From: AC-51 sp963749895
GTDB taxonomy: Bacteria > Actinomycetota > UBA4738 > HRBIN12
Direction: 5' to 3'
DNA length: 64,000 bases
Assembly (NCBI GenBank): GCA_963749895.1
Contig: CAVVOG010000001.1
Span: 620,001-684,000 of the forward strand
Positions 1 to 8,900 of this stretch are shown here, piece after piece. The translations under genes were made by a program, and so were the position numbers. Numbering within the stretch: the stretch's first letter is position 1; every line of letters begins with the position of its first letter. Under the pieces are notes generated by a model. The model worked only from the letters and a program-made list of their open reading frames with translations, was not told the DNA's origin and did not search any database.

Positions 1-1052
1 CCCCGCCGAGCCTGCACGTCGCCTCGATCGCGGGGACCGACCACGGCGCGTGGATCCGCGCGTGGGAGGGCGACCCGACCCAAGGCCACGTGTTCCGGGT
101 CGCGCCCGGCGCCGGCCCCGAGCGGGTCTCGGACGAGCCGGGCGACCACCTGGCAGCGGCCTCGGGCGGCGTCGTCGCGATGAAGACCTACGGCGAGGAC
201 GACCAGCACCCGCGCACACGCGTCCGTCGTGTGGACGGGTCGTGGACGCCGCTCGCGGCCCACACCGAGGAGCCGGTCGTCGATCCCAGGCCGCTGTACG
301 CCACCGTGGGGGAGCGGGGGCTCCCCGCCGCGCTGATGCTGCCCGGCGGGCGCGAGCCCGACGGGCCTCTGCCGGTGCTGCTGAGCCCCTACGGTGGACC
401 GGGCCACGCGGCGGTGGTCCGCTGGCGCGGCGCCTACCGGGACGAGCAGTGGTTCGCCGATCGGCTCGGCGCGGCCGTGCTGGTGATCGACGGCCGCGGG
501 GTCCCCGGGCGGAGCGTGTCGTGGGAGAAGGCGATGTTCCGCGACTTCTCGGTCTCGCTCGCCGACCAGGTCGACGGCCTGCACGCGGCCGCCGAGCGGT
601 GGCCGTTCCTCGATCTCGCCCGCGTCGCGATCCACGGGTGGTCGTTCGGCGGCTGGCTCTCGGCGATGGCCGTGATCCGGCGTCCCGACGTGTTCCACGC
701 GGCGGTCGCCGGCGCGCCGGTGACCGACTTCGCGCTGTACGACACGCACTACACCGAGCGGTACCTGGGCACGCCGCACGACGAGCCCGAGGTCTACCGG
801 CGCGACGCCCCCCTCGCCCACGCGTCCGAGCTGACGCGGCCGCTGCTGCTGATCCACGGCCTGGCCGACGACAACGTCGTCGCGGCGAACACGCTCCAGC
901 TGTCGGCGGCGCTGTTCGCCGAGGGGATCGCGCACGAGCTGCAGCTGCTGCCGAACGCGTCGCACATCGGCGGCTCGGGGGAGCTGATCGTGGCCCGCTA
1001 CCTGGCCGAGCTGGACTTCCTGCGGCGCGCGCTCGCGCAGGAGACCCCGTGA
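1..1052 (+). CDS. S9-family prolyl oligopeptidase/acylaminoacyl peptidase, 5'-truncated by the window edge
   Basis: C-terminal alpha/beta-hydrolase half of a serine peptidase that cleaves short peptides or acyl-amino acids. The frame is open to base 3, so the beta-propeller start lies outside the window. The nucleophile elbow HGWSFGGW gives the catalytic Ser, GLADDNVV the Asp and NASHIGG the His, in the order and spacing usual for S9. The oxyanion-side motif SPYGGPG is also visible. The stop overlaps the next gene's GTG by 4 bases (GTGA), so the two are probably cotranscribed. No signal peptide can be judged because the N-terminus is missing. Family is secure; the substrate is not. Confidence 0.9.
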   Translation, partial: PPSLHVASIAGTDHGAWIRAWEGDPTQGHVFRVAPGAGPERVSDEPGDHLAAASGGVVAMKTYGEDDQHPRTRVRRVDGSWTPLAAHTEEPVVDPRPLYATVGERGLPAALMLPGGREPDGPLPVLLSPYGGPGHAAVVRWRGAYRDEQWFADRLGAAVLVIDGRGVPGRSVSWEKAMFRDFSVSLADQVDGLHAAAERWPFLDLARVAIHGWSFGGWLSAMAVIRRPDVFHAAVAGAPVTDFALYDTHYTERYLGTPHDEPEVYRRDAPLAHASELTRPLLLIHGLADDNVVAANTLQLSAALFAEGIAHELQLLPNASHIGGSGELIVARYLAELDFLRRALAQETP

Positions 1053-1615
1053 CGCCACCGACCGCTGCCGAGGTCGCCGACCGGGCGCTGGTCGTGTACG
1101 CCTACGTCCGCCGGGCCACGATCGAGTACGCGTTGGGGGAGTTCGGTCATGACCCGGTCCGGCTGGCTCAGGCCGAGCGCGCGCGCCTGGAGACCGAACG
1201 GTGGCTGGAGCGGGAGTCGCTCACCGAGGCCCTCACCGACCAGGAGCGGCGGATGTTCGCCACGGTCTCCGGCTCGTGGCCGAACGAGGCCGTGACCGAC
1301 GGGATGTGGAGGCGCGAGGCGCTCGCCGCGCTGCTGTGGGCGGTCGAGCGGATCGACCACCTGCCGCCGTTCGGGGTCGAGGTGGATGCCGGGTCGCTCG
1401 ACGACGCGATCACGCTGGCCGGCTCGGTGTCGTCGTTCCGCGCCGACGTGCGGCTGCGTCCGGAGGCCGACGTCGAGCGTGCCTGGGGCGAGGCCGACGC
1501 GTGGTTCGGCGCGACCGAGGGGCGGGGCGGGGAAGACGCCTCGCTCGCCTCGATCAGCGCCGAACGCCTGCGGGCCCTCAGCTGGCTGCGCGATCGCGAC
1601 GCCGAACCAGCCTGA
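1049..1615 (+). CDS. DUF4272 domain protein
   Basis: 188-aa protein starting at a GTG that overlaps the peptidase stop (GTGA), implying translational coupling. It is acidic, Trp/Arg-rich and mostly helical. Segments such as WRREALAALLWAVERI and the N-terminal RALVVYAYVRRATIEYAL resemble the DUF4272 family. No signal peptide, membrane segment or catalytic motif is evident. Its last 38 bases overlap the 3' end of the convergent DUF4349 gene. Function unknown; the family assignment is from memory of its pattern. Confidence 0.7.
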   Translation: MTPPTAAEVADRALVVYAYVRRATIEYALGEFGHDPVRLAQAERARLETERWLERESLTEALTDQERRMFATVSGSWPNEAVTDGMWRREALAALLWAVERIDHLPPFGVEVDAGSLDDAITLAGSVSSFRADVRLRPEADVERAWGEADAWFGATEGRGGEDASLASISAERLRALSWLRDRDAEPA

Positions 1616-2729
1616 CGACCCCCCAGATCGCCACGCCGATCAGCGCCAGCGGGAGCAGGTAGCCGATCCCGACGATCATCGTGGCCAGGACGTTCATCGT
1701 GCCCTGGACCGCGAGCTCGAGCGCACGTCCCAGGCTCGGCAGGTCGATGCCCTCGTCGGCCTGGATCTGCTGCTCCTGCGCGCGCTTCTCGCGCAGGTCC
1801 ACGCGGAGCGTGGACTCGTCGACCTGGTCGTCCAGGTAGCGCAGCCGTCCCTGGATCTGCTCGATCTCCAGCTGGACGTCGTCGACGCGGTTCTGCACCG
1901 CCAGGATCTGCCCGATCGTGTTCGCCTCGGCCAGGATCGTGAGCAGCGCCGCCCGGCGCGCCTTCAAGATGCCGACGCGTGCGCTCAGGTCGATGTACTC
2001 GGCGGTGACGTCTTGCCCCTTCACCGTGGAGGCACTCACCGTGCCGAGCTCACGGACCTGCAGGATCGCCTCGTCGAAGTTCTCGGCGGGGATCCGCATC
2101 ACGACGCCGCCGGCCGACGGACCGCGCGTCTCCGAGGAGAGCACGAACCCGCCGTTGGCCGCCGCGATCTGGAACAGGCGCTGGAACCGCGCGTCGAACG
2201 ACTCGTTCGGGACCACCAGGGCGATCGAACCGTCGCGCACGATCTTCGCGAGGCCGGTATCGGAGGAGATCGCACCCCCGTCGTCCCGCCCATCCTGCTC
2301 GGCGGGCGCGGGAGCGGGCGACGGGGCCTCGGTGGCCGTCCCGGTCGCCGACCAGGCCTCGTACTCCACCGCATCATCGGCCGTGAGGGCGTCCCGCTCC
2401 CGTGGCGCATCCTGGAGCCCCGGCACCTTGCCCGGCTCTCCGCCGACCGCCTCGCCGACCTCGTCGAACGAGCCGGTCGCGGCCATCGTCGCCTCGTCCG
2501 AGGCGCCGCCGAAGACGCCGCTCAGGTTGCCCTGAGCCACGAACCCGATGCCCCACGCCAGGGTGAGCATCGCGGCGGCCGCGCCGACGAGGCGCAACCA
2601 CCTGCCCTGGTCCGCGCGGCCGCCGCGGCCACGCTGAGCAGGCGGTGACCGTCGCTCCGTGGCCTCGGTCTCGGCGAGGATCTGCAGGTCGGTCTCGAGG
2701 TGCTTCAGGTACTCGATGTCGGTGTTCAT
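1578..2729 (-). CDS. DUF4349 membrane protein, probable regulator partner of the adjacent ECF sigma factor
   Basis: 383-aa protein. Residues about 1-40 are cytoplasmic, followed by a membrane segment (LVGAAAAMLTLAWGIGFVAQ), a Pro/Ala-rich linker, a conserved extracytoplasmic DUF4349 domain (IVRDGSIALVV... through a coiled-coil near residues 270-330), and a C-terminal membrane helix followed by a basic VRRRDR tail. The start ATG overlaps the sigma-factor stop (ATGA), the usual arrangement of ECF sigma and anti-sigma genes. An anti-sigma role is inferred from that position; DUF4349 itself is not an established anti-sigma domain, and no zf-HC2 motif is present. Confidence 0.8.
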   Translation of the reverse strand: MNTDIEYLKHLETDLQILAETEATERRSPPAQRGRGGRADQGRWLRLVGAAAAMLTLAWGIGFVAQGNLSGVFGGASDEATMAATGSFDEVGEAVGGEPGKVPGLQDAPRERDALTADDAVEYEAWSATGTATEAPSPAPAPAEQDGRDDGGAISSDTGLAKIVRDGSIALVVPNESFDARFQRLFQIAAANGGFVLSSETRGPSAGGVVMRIPAENFDEAILQVRELGTVSASTVKGQDVTAEYIDLSARVGILKARRAALLTILAEANTIGQILAVQNRVDDVQLEIEQIQGRLRYLDDQVDESTLRVDLREKRAQEQQIQADEGIDLPSLGRALELAVQGTMNVLATMIVGIGYLLPLALIGVAIWGVVRLVRRRDRAAS

Positions 2730-3313
2730 GTCTCCACCTCCGCGGTCAGGGTGAGGCCGCGCTCCTGGAGCACCAGCGCCATGCGGCGGAGCCCTCGGCT
2801 CACCCGCTGGCGGGCGGCGGTCTCGGCACAGTGCAGCCGGTCCGCCACCTCCGGGTACGACAGCCCGTCGATCACGCGGAGCTTCAGGGCCTCGCGCTGG
2901 TCCTCGGCGAGCGACTCGAGCGCCTCGGCGAGGGCATCGCGCAGCGGCGCGAAGTCGACGAGGTCCTCGATGCGCTCGTAGTCCTCGGGCGGCAGGTCGC
3001 GTTGCGGGAGCCCGATCCGCCGACGCGCGTTCGCCTCGACGCGACCGGTGCGGAAGAAGCGGCCCAGCTGATGCCTCGCGATCCCGTAGATCCATGCCAC
3101 GCCGTTCGCCCCCGTGTCCCGGTAGTTCGCTCTCGACGCGAACGCCTCCGCGAACGTCTCCGCCGTGAGCTCGGCGGCCGACTCCGGATCGAGCGTCCGC
3201 CGCGCGAAGTAGCGAAGGAGGTCCTCCGCGTGTCGGCGGTAGAGCTCCACGAACGCCGCGGGTTCGTCCCGCGAGGCCGTGAGCAGCTCGGCGTCGGTCC
3301 GTTCGTCCGTCAC
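2726..3313 (-). CDS. ECF-family RNA polymerase sigma factor
   Basis: 195-aa sigma-70 family protein. Region 2 (about residues 15-85: AFVELYRRHAEDLLRYFARRTLD, then the WIYGIARHQLGRFFR promoter-melting segment) and region 4 (about 130-185: LAEDQREALKLRVIDGLSYPEVADRLHC with a helix-turn-helix) are both present. The start is the GTG at 3313, preceded by GGAAGGG five bases away; a longer upstream frame exists but has no matching homology. It is cotranscribed with the DUF4349 gene through an ATGA overlap. Confidence 0.88.
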   Translation of the reverse strand: MTDERTDAELLTASRDEPAAFVELYRRHAEDLLRYFARRTLDPESAAELTAETFAEAFASRANYRDTGANGVAWIYGIARHQLGRFFRTGRVEANARRRIGLPQRDLPPEDYERIEDLVDFAPLRDALAEALESLAEDQREALKLRVIDGLSYPEVADRLHCAETAARQRVSRGLRRMALVLQERGLTLTAEVET

Positions 3314-3417
3314 GATGCCCTTCCGACGGGCTCGTCGCGCGCGACGGTTCCCGTCCTGGTTCGAGGTCCTTCCGCCCGGACCATGCCACGAGGGCCGACG
3401 CCTGTGACAGGTCTCGG

Positions 3418-3844
3418 TCAGCCGGGGATCGACCAGCGGAGCCCCTCGAACCGGCCGAAGTCCCGGTCGAAGGTGACGATGCCGGCTCCGTGCTCGAGGG
3501 CGAGCGCAGCGAGATGTGCATCGTTCACGAGGTTGCCGGCCGACCCCGTGGACGTGAGGAGTCCGCGGAGGATCCCCAGATGACGGGGGGTCGGCTCGAG
3601 GACGACGGCGTTGGGTTGGGCGAGCCAGCCCTCGACGGACGAGGCGGCGTCGTCGATCGTGAGCGGCTGCGCGAAGACGGAGGGGTTCGTGGACAGACGG
3701 AGGAACGCCATGACGGTGCTCCATCCGAAGGCGACCGCTTCATCGCCCGACAGCGCATCATCGAGCCAACGTCGGGCCGGTTCGTGGTGTGGCGCATCGC
3801 CGTTGATCGCGTAGAGCAGGACGTTCGACGTCGACCATCTTCAT
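3418..3844 (-). pseudogene. vapC: vapC-like PIN-domain ribonuclease toxin, frameshifted at codon ~6
   Basis: The C-terminal 97 codons from ATG 3711, and the 38 codons upstream of it in the same frame, read as a typical VapC: LLYAINGDAPHHEPARRWL, then NLVNDAHLAALA and TFDRDFGRF, which carry the acidic PIN residues. The natural start (ATG 3844 or 3838, M-V-D-V) is in another frame: one surplus base near 3826 turns the expected DVNVLLY into D-V-E-R-P. As it stands no intact toxin can be made. It lies 14 bases downstream of the broken vapB. It could be a decaying module or an indel sequencing error. Confidence 0.75.
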
Positions 3845-3858
3845 CCAGGGCTCGCCGG

Positions 3859-4109
3859 TCAGGAACCCGTCACGAGGCGACGGATCCGTTCTTCGTCTTC
3901 GAGCTCTCCGGCGAGTCGAAGGGCCTTCGTAAGGTCGACCCGGGCTCTCCCATGCTGCGGACGGGGGTCTCATACCTGGGACGCTCGCTCCCGGCGACCC
4001 CCGCGCGGACGCGTCGTTCACGGCCTGCTTGAAGGAGATGCCGCGTTCGTCCATCAGACTGGCGGACGTGGGCGGCGACATCAGGGTCGAGGGTCACCGT
4101 CGTCCTCAT
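3859..4109 (-). pseudogene. vapB: vapB-like antitoxin with three apparent frameshifts
   Basis: Starts at ATG 4109 with MRTTVTLDPDVAAHVRQ, a typical VapB N-terminus. The following LMDERGISFKQAVND is one frame over (surplus base near 4058). VRAGVAGSERPRYETPV returns to the first frame (missing base near 4010). The final VDLTKALRLAGELEDEE tail, ending at TGA 3859-3861, needs a third correction near 3940. Stitched together, the three frames give a normal antitoxin of about 83 aa. Read literally, the first frame gives a 79-aa chimera with a wrong C-terminus. The neutralising tail that normally fills the toxin active site is therefore lost. Confidence 0.7.
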
Positions 4110-4111
4110 GA

Positions 4112-4151
4112 GAGCATCATAGCATCAGTCATGACTGATGAGGTGATGCTC
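4112..4151. promoter_or_regulatory. 40-bp palindrome immediately upstream of vapB, probable autoregulatory operator
   Basis: The core CATCAGTCATGACTGATG (4123-4140) is a perfect 18-bp palindrome. Outer arms GAGCATCAT and GTGATGCTC extend it to 40 bp with one mismatched pair in the outer arms and a non-pairing AG on each side. It abuts the vapB start codon, where VapBC complexes normally bind. It also covers the stop codon of the AlkD-like gene, so the RNA hairpin could act as a weak terminator. The operator role is inferred. Confidence 0.55.
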
Positions 4152-4914
4152 ATCTCCGACGACGGGCCCCGATCACGCCGAGCGCCGTGCGACGATCGTC
4201 CGGCAGGCGGGATGCGGCCATCCGGATCGCCTCGCGGCTCATCGTGCCCCGGTGCTCGGTGACGAACGCGAACACGCGGTCGGGCTCGGCGTCGCTCAGG
4301 TCCCGCAGGACCCACCCCACGCCCGTCTGCGCGAACCGCTCGGGATCGGCGACCAGGTCTGCGCACCCCGTCAGGACCGTGTCGACGAGACCCGGCACCG
4401 CGTCGTCGCCCCGGCTCGCGAGGTTCACGAAGGCGACCACCCCCGCGCGCCGTCGCCACAGACCGGGGGCCCCGGTCCACGCGGCGACGAGCTCGGCGGT
4501 CGGTGGTCCTTCCCGCTCGATCAGCGGGCCGAGCACGCGGACGCACAGCCAGTCGCACGTGTTCCAGTCGGCGATGTGACCGCGATCGAACGCGCGCGCG
4601 ATCCCCGCGAGGTCTCGCCCGCCGCGCAGCTCTCCTGCCGGGAGCAACAGCACCTGCATCGTGAGGATCCCGGCGAGCTTCTCCTCACCGGTCGGCCGGG
4701 CGAGCATCGCGAGGGAGGCGCGACGCAGGGCTGCCGGTGTGAGGTCGTGCTCTTCCTGCCACTCGAACACCGCAGCCCGGATGTCGGCCATCGGCACCCC
4801 GAGGAACGGCAGCGCGCCCTTCAGGTATCGCTCCCACCACTGCTTCTTCGCCGGCACGGCCCGCGCCTCGAGCCTGGCGCGCAGATCGTCGAGCAGCGCG
4901 CCGCCGGACGCCAC
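4150..4914 (-). CDS. AlkD-like DNA alkylation repair (HEAT-repeat) glycosylase
   Basis: 254-aa all-helical protein. The N-terminal motif KKQWWERYLKGALPFLGVPMADIRAAV is typical of the DNA alkylation repair family (AlkC/AlkD, HEAT-like repeats), which excise alkylated bases without base flipping. Further conserved blocks are IADWNTCDWLCVRVLGPLI and GVGWVLRDLSDAEPDRV. The start is taken as GTG 4914, two bases after the stop of the upstream oxidoreductase gene, suggesting cotranscription. No membrane or secretion signal. The exact lesion specificity cannot be read. Confidence 0.8.
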   Translation of the reverse strand: MASGGALLDDLRARLEARAVPAKKQWWERYLKGALPFLGVPMADIRAAVFEWQEEHDLTPAALRRASLAMLARPTGEEKLAGILTMQVLLLPAGELRGGRDLAGIARAFDRGHIADWNTCDWLCVRVLGPLIEREGPPTAELVAAWTGAPGLWRRRAGVVAFVNLASRGDDAVPGLVDTVLTGCADLVADPERFAQTGVGWVLRDLSDAEPDRVFAFVTEHRGTMSREAIRMAASRLPDDRRTALGVIGARRRR

Positions 4915-4916
4915 GG

Positions 4917-5936
4917 TCAACGCCCGAGGACCAGCTTGCCGAGCTGGTCGCCGGCCTCGAGCCGCTCGAGCGCGGCCCGGAAGTCCTCGAAGGCGAACAC
5001 CTCGTCGACCGGGACGTCGACGACGCCGGCGCCGACCAGCTCGACGGCATCGCGGAACTCGCGGTGGTCGTTCATCGTGGCGCCGACCACCTCGAGCTGA
5101 CGCCAGAACAGCGTGGGGAGGTGGAGCTCGGCGGTCCGCCCCGATGTGGAGCCGTTCGTGACGAGCCGCCCGCCGCGTGCCAGCGCTCGCAGCGACCGCT
5201 CGAACGTCACGGTGCCGACGTTGTCGATCACGACGTCGACGCCGCCGTCGGTCGCGGCTCGGATCAGCTCGTCGTAGGCGCCCTTCGTATCGAACGCCGC
5301 CGCCGCGCCGTTCGCCAGGGCCCACTCCCGCTTGTCGGCCGCGGTGGAGGTCGCGAAGACCTGCGCGGCGCCGAACGCCTTCGCCACCAGGAAGGCCGCG
5401 GTCGAGCTCCCCCCGCCGACCCCGACGACCAGGACCCGTTCGCCCGGCTGCATCCGCGCCCGGCGGACCATCCGCACGGCCGACGACACGACGAGCCCGA
5501 ACGCCGCCGCCTGTTCCCACGACAGATACGACGGCTTGCCCGCGACGTTGGCTGCCGGGACAACGACCGTCTCCGCGTGGGTGCCCCAGCGGTGCTCGCC
5601 GAGGATCCGGAACGAGGCGCAGAAGGGGACGTCGCCACGGTGGCATGCGTCGCACGACCCGCACGAGGTCGACGGGTCGATCACGACCTCGTCGCCCGCC
5701 GCGGCGTTCGTCACGCCCTCGCCAACGGCGACGACCACGCCGGCGCCGTCGGCACCCGGCACGTGGGGGAAGGACGGCGGTCGCGGCATCCCGCGCGCGA
5801 CCCACAGGTCGAGGTGGTTCAGGGCCGAGGCACGCAGGGCCACGCGGACCTCGCCCGGACCGGGCTCGGGGGTGGGCACCTCACCGATCCGGTAGGCGTC
5901 GGGTCCCCGCGTCTCGTCGAGCCGCCATGCGCGCAC
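4917..5936 (-). CDS. Zinc-binding alcohol dehydrogenase/quinone oxidoreductase family (MDR) protein
   Basis: 339-aa medium-chain dehydrogenase/reductase. The N-terminal GroES-like fold contains four closely spaced Cys (CGSCDACHRGDVPFC) that would hold the structural zinc. The usual catalytic-zinc Cys is replaced (ALNHLDLW), so quinone-reductase-like chemistry is more likely than classic alcohol oxidation. The Rossmann motif GVGGGSS binds NAD(P)H. It starts 35 bases after the histidine kinase stop on the same strand and may be read through from that operon. Substrate unknown. Confidence 0.85.
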   Translation of the reverse strand: MRAWRLDETRGPDAYRIGEVPTPEPGPGEVRVALRASALNHLDLWVARGMPRPPSFPHVPGADGAGVVVAVGEGVTNAAAGDEVVIDPSTSCGSCDACHRGDVPFCASFRILGEHRWGTHAETVVVPAANVAGKPSYLSWEQAAAFGLVVSSAVRMVRRARMQPGERVLVVGVGGGSSTAAFLVAKAFGAAQVFATSTAADKREWALANGAAAAFDTKGAYDELIRAATDGGVDVVIDNVGTVTFERSLRALARGGRLVTNGSTSGRTAELHLPTLFWRQLEVVGATMNDHREFRDAVELVGAGVVDVPVDEVFAFEDFRAALERLEAGDQLGKLVLGR

Positions 5937-5971
5937 GGATCGATGCTACTGCGGGGCAACGCGGGGGCGGC

Positions 5972-8900
5972 TCAGGTGGCGGAGATGCGCTCCCACGTCG
6001 AGCGGAGCGCGACGTCGACGTGAGCGAGGTCCTCGGCGATCGTCTCGGTCGACGCACCCGCATCGCGCAGGTCGCCGCCCTTCGCGGCCACCTCGAGCGC
6101 GGCGCACCGCTCGCCCAGGCCGATCGCTCCGAACGTGTTCGCGTTGGACTTCAGCGTGTGGGCGGCTCGCCGGACGGCCTCCGCATCCTCGGACGCCACG
6201 CCGGCGCGCAGGGCATCGACGAGTCCGGGCGCGTCGGCCAGGAACTGGTCGATCATCTCCTGGACGAACCCGGGGTCGTCGTCGCCCATCGTCTCGGCGA
6301 ACCGGCGCAGGGTCGCCACGTCGATCGGCCCCGCCTCGTCGTCGGATGGGACGGGCGTCGGCTCCGTGTCCGCGGACGGCGCACGCCGGATCGCCGCGAC
6401 CAGCTCGTCGGGGCGGATCGGCTTCGTGATGTAGTCGTCCATCCCGGCCTCGAGGCAGCGCTCGCGATCCCCGGCCATCGCCTCGGCCGTCACCCCGACG
6501 ATCCAAGGACGCTCGCCTCGTTGCCACCGCCGCACGATCTCGCGGGTCGACTCCAGCCCGTCCATCTCGGGCATCTGGACGTCGGTCAGCAGCAGGTCGT
6601 ACGTCTGGCGTTCGAGGGCCTCGAGCGTCTCGATCCCGTTGGCCACGACGTCGGCCCGGTAGCCCATCTTCTCCAGGAGCCGCACGGCGAGCTTCTGGTT
6701 CACGACGTTGTCCTCGGCGAGCAGGATGCGCAGCGGGTGCGTCCGGCCCATCTCGGGGTCCATGGCGGTGCCTCCTTCCGGGGTCCGCTGACGGGCGCCG
6801 CGGCCGCCCAGCGCGGTCACGAGCGCGTCCAGCAGGACCGAGGTCTTCACCGGCTTCGCGATCACCGCCACCGCGCCGGTCGACGCGAGCCGGTCGTCGT
6901 CGAGCACCTCGCGGCGGGGGAGCGACGTCGCGAGGACGAACGGCACCAGCGGCCACCGCTCCTCGACCCGCAGGCCGAGATCGAGGCCGTCCGCTTCGGG
7001 CATCAGCATGTCCGAGACCACGACGTCGAAGGCCGTCTCCTCCAGCAGGGCGAGCGCCTCCTCGGCCGACGCTGCGGTGCTCGTCGACATCCCCCACCCG
7101 CCCGCTTGGGCGGCGAGGATCCGGCGGTTCGTCGCGTTGTCGTCGACCACCAGGAGCCGCTTGCCCTCCAGGACTCCCACGTCCTCCGCGGGGTGCTCGC
7201 GCTGCTCGGTCTCACCGGCGACGAAGGTCAGGTGGAAGGTGCTTCCCTCGCCGGGCACCCCGGTGCTCTCGACCCACATCGTCCCGTCCATCAGTTCGGC
7301 CAGGCGTCGGCTGATCGCGAGGCCGAGCCCGGTGCCGCCGTACTTGCGGCTCGTCGACACGTCGGCCTGGCTGAACGACCGGAACAGCCGGTCGACCCGG
7401 TCGGGCGCGATCCCGATCCCCGTGTCGCGGACCGTCGCGCGGTAGGTCCGACGGCCGTCGACGGGCGCGTCCGCCTCGACGCTCACGACGACCTCGCCGG
7501 TCTCGGTGAACTTCACCGCGTTGTTCAGCAGGTTCAGGAAGATCTGCCGAAGCCGGCTCGCGTCGCCGATCGCCCACTCGGGGGTCCCCGGGGTCAGTTC
7601 GCAGGCCACTTCCAGACCCTTTCGGGTGGCGACCGGGCCGATCAGCTCGGCCACGGACTCGACGCACTCACGCAGGTCGAACGGAGCGGATTCCAGATCC
7701 ATCCGGCCGGCCTCGATCTTCGAGAAGTCGAGGATGTCGTTGATGATCGACAGGAGGGCCTCGCCGCTGTTCGCGATCGTGGACGCGTACTCCTGCTGCT
7801 CGTCGTCCAGGTGCGTCTCGCGCAGCAGCCCGCTCATCCCGATGATCGCGTTCATCGGGGTGCGGATCTCGTGGCTCATCGTGGCGAGGAACACGCTCTT
7901 GGCCTCGTTCGCGGCGTCCGCCTCGGCCTTCGCGTCCTGCGCGGACGTGTACAACGTGGCGTTGTCCAGCGCGATCGAGCCCAGCTGGGCGAAGCGCTGC
8001 AGCAGCTCGACCTCCGCGTCGTCGAACGCGCGATCCGCCGACGCCTCGCGGGCGATCCCCAGCACGCCGACGACGCGGCCTCCGGAGCGGAGCGGCACCC
8101 CCGCGAGCGCGCGGATCTGGCCCGTGGGGAAGGTCGTCGAACGCCCCTGCCATCCGTCGTAGTCGTCGACGACCAGCGGCTCCCCGGTGTCCCACACCCG
8201 GCCGGCCACGCCGTCGCCACGGGCGATCCGGCGCCCCCGGTCCTCCGAGAGGAGCCCGACCGACACGCGGTTCTCGATCTCGGTCCCGTCGTCGGTCTCC
8301 AGGTAGATGTAGCCGTGGGCGGTCCCCGTGAGCTGGCCCGCCCGTTCCAGGAGGGTCGTGAGGAGCTCGTCGAGGTCGAGCCGGTCCATCACCCCGAGCG
8401 TGGTGTCGTGCAGGGCCTCGAGCTCGACGTTCTGCACGGCGAGCTCTTCGGTCCGCTCCTCCACCCGCTGTTCGAGTCCCTCGAGCGTCTCGCGCAGGCG
8501 CGAGGTCATCGTGTTGAAGGACTCGGCGAGCTCTCCCACCTCGTCGTCGGTCATCACCGGCGCTTCGCGCGTGAGGTCCCCGGCCGTGACGGCTGCGGCG
8601 GTGTCGGTGATCGCGAGGATCGGCTTCGCGATCCGGCGCGAGAGCACGTAGGTGCCGACGCCCAGCAAGGCCACGACGACGAGGCCGATCAGCCCGATCG
8701 TGATCGCGAGCTGCCGTGCCGGCTCGAACGCCTCCTCCTGGCTCTGCTCGGCGAGCAAGGCGCTCCCGACCTCGGGCAGCCACTGGTAGGTGCCGATCAC
8801 GGGGTCGCCGTCGTAGTTCTCGTACATGCCCTGGCCGTCCTGCTGCGCGAGGGCCGCCTCGATCCCCTGTGACGTCACCGGGTCCGGATACTGGCCCAGC

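Noticed and set aside
5177..8872. 1231-codon open frame on the plus strand across the kinase
   Set aside because: The minus-strand kinase has every expected catalytic motif; the plus frame is low-complexity His/Arg/Gly with no homology.
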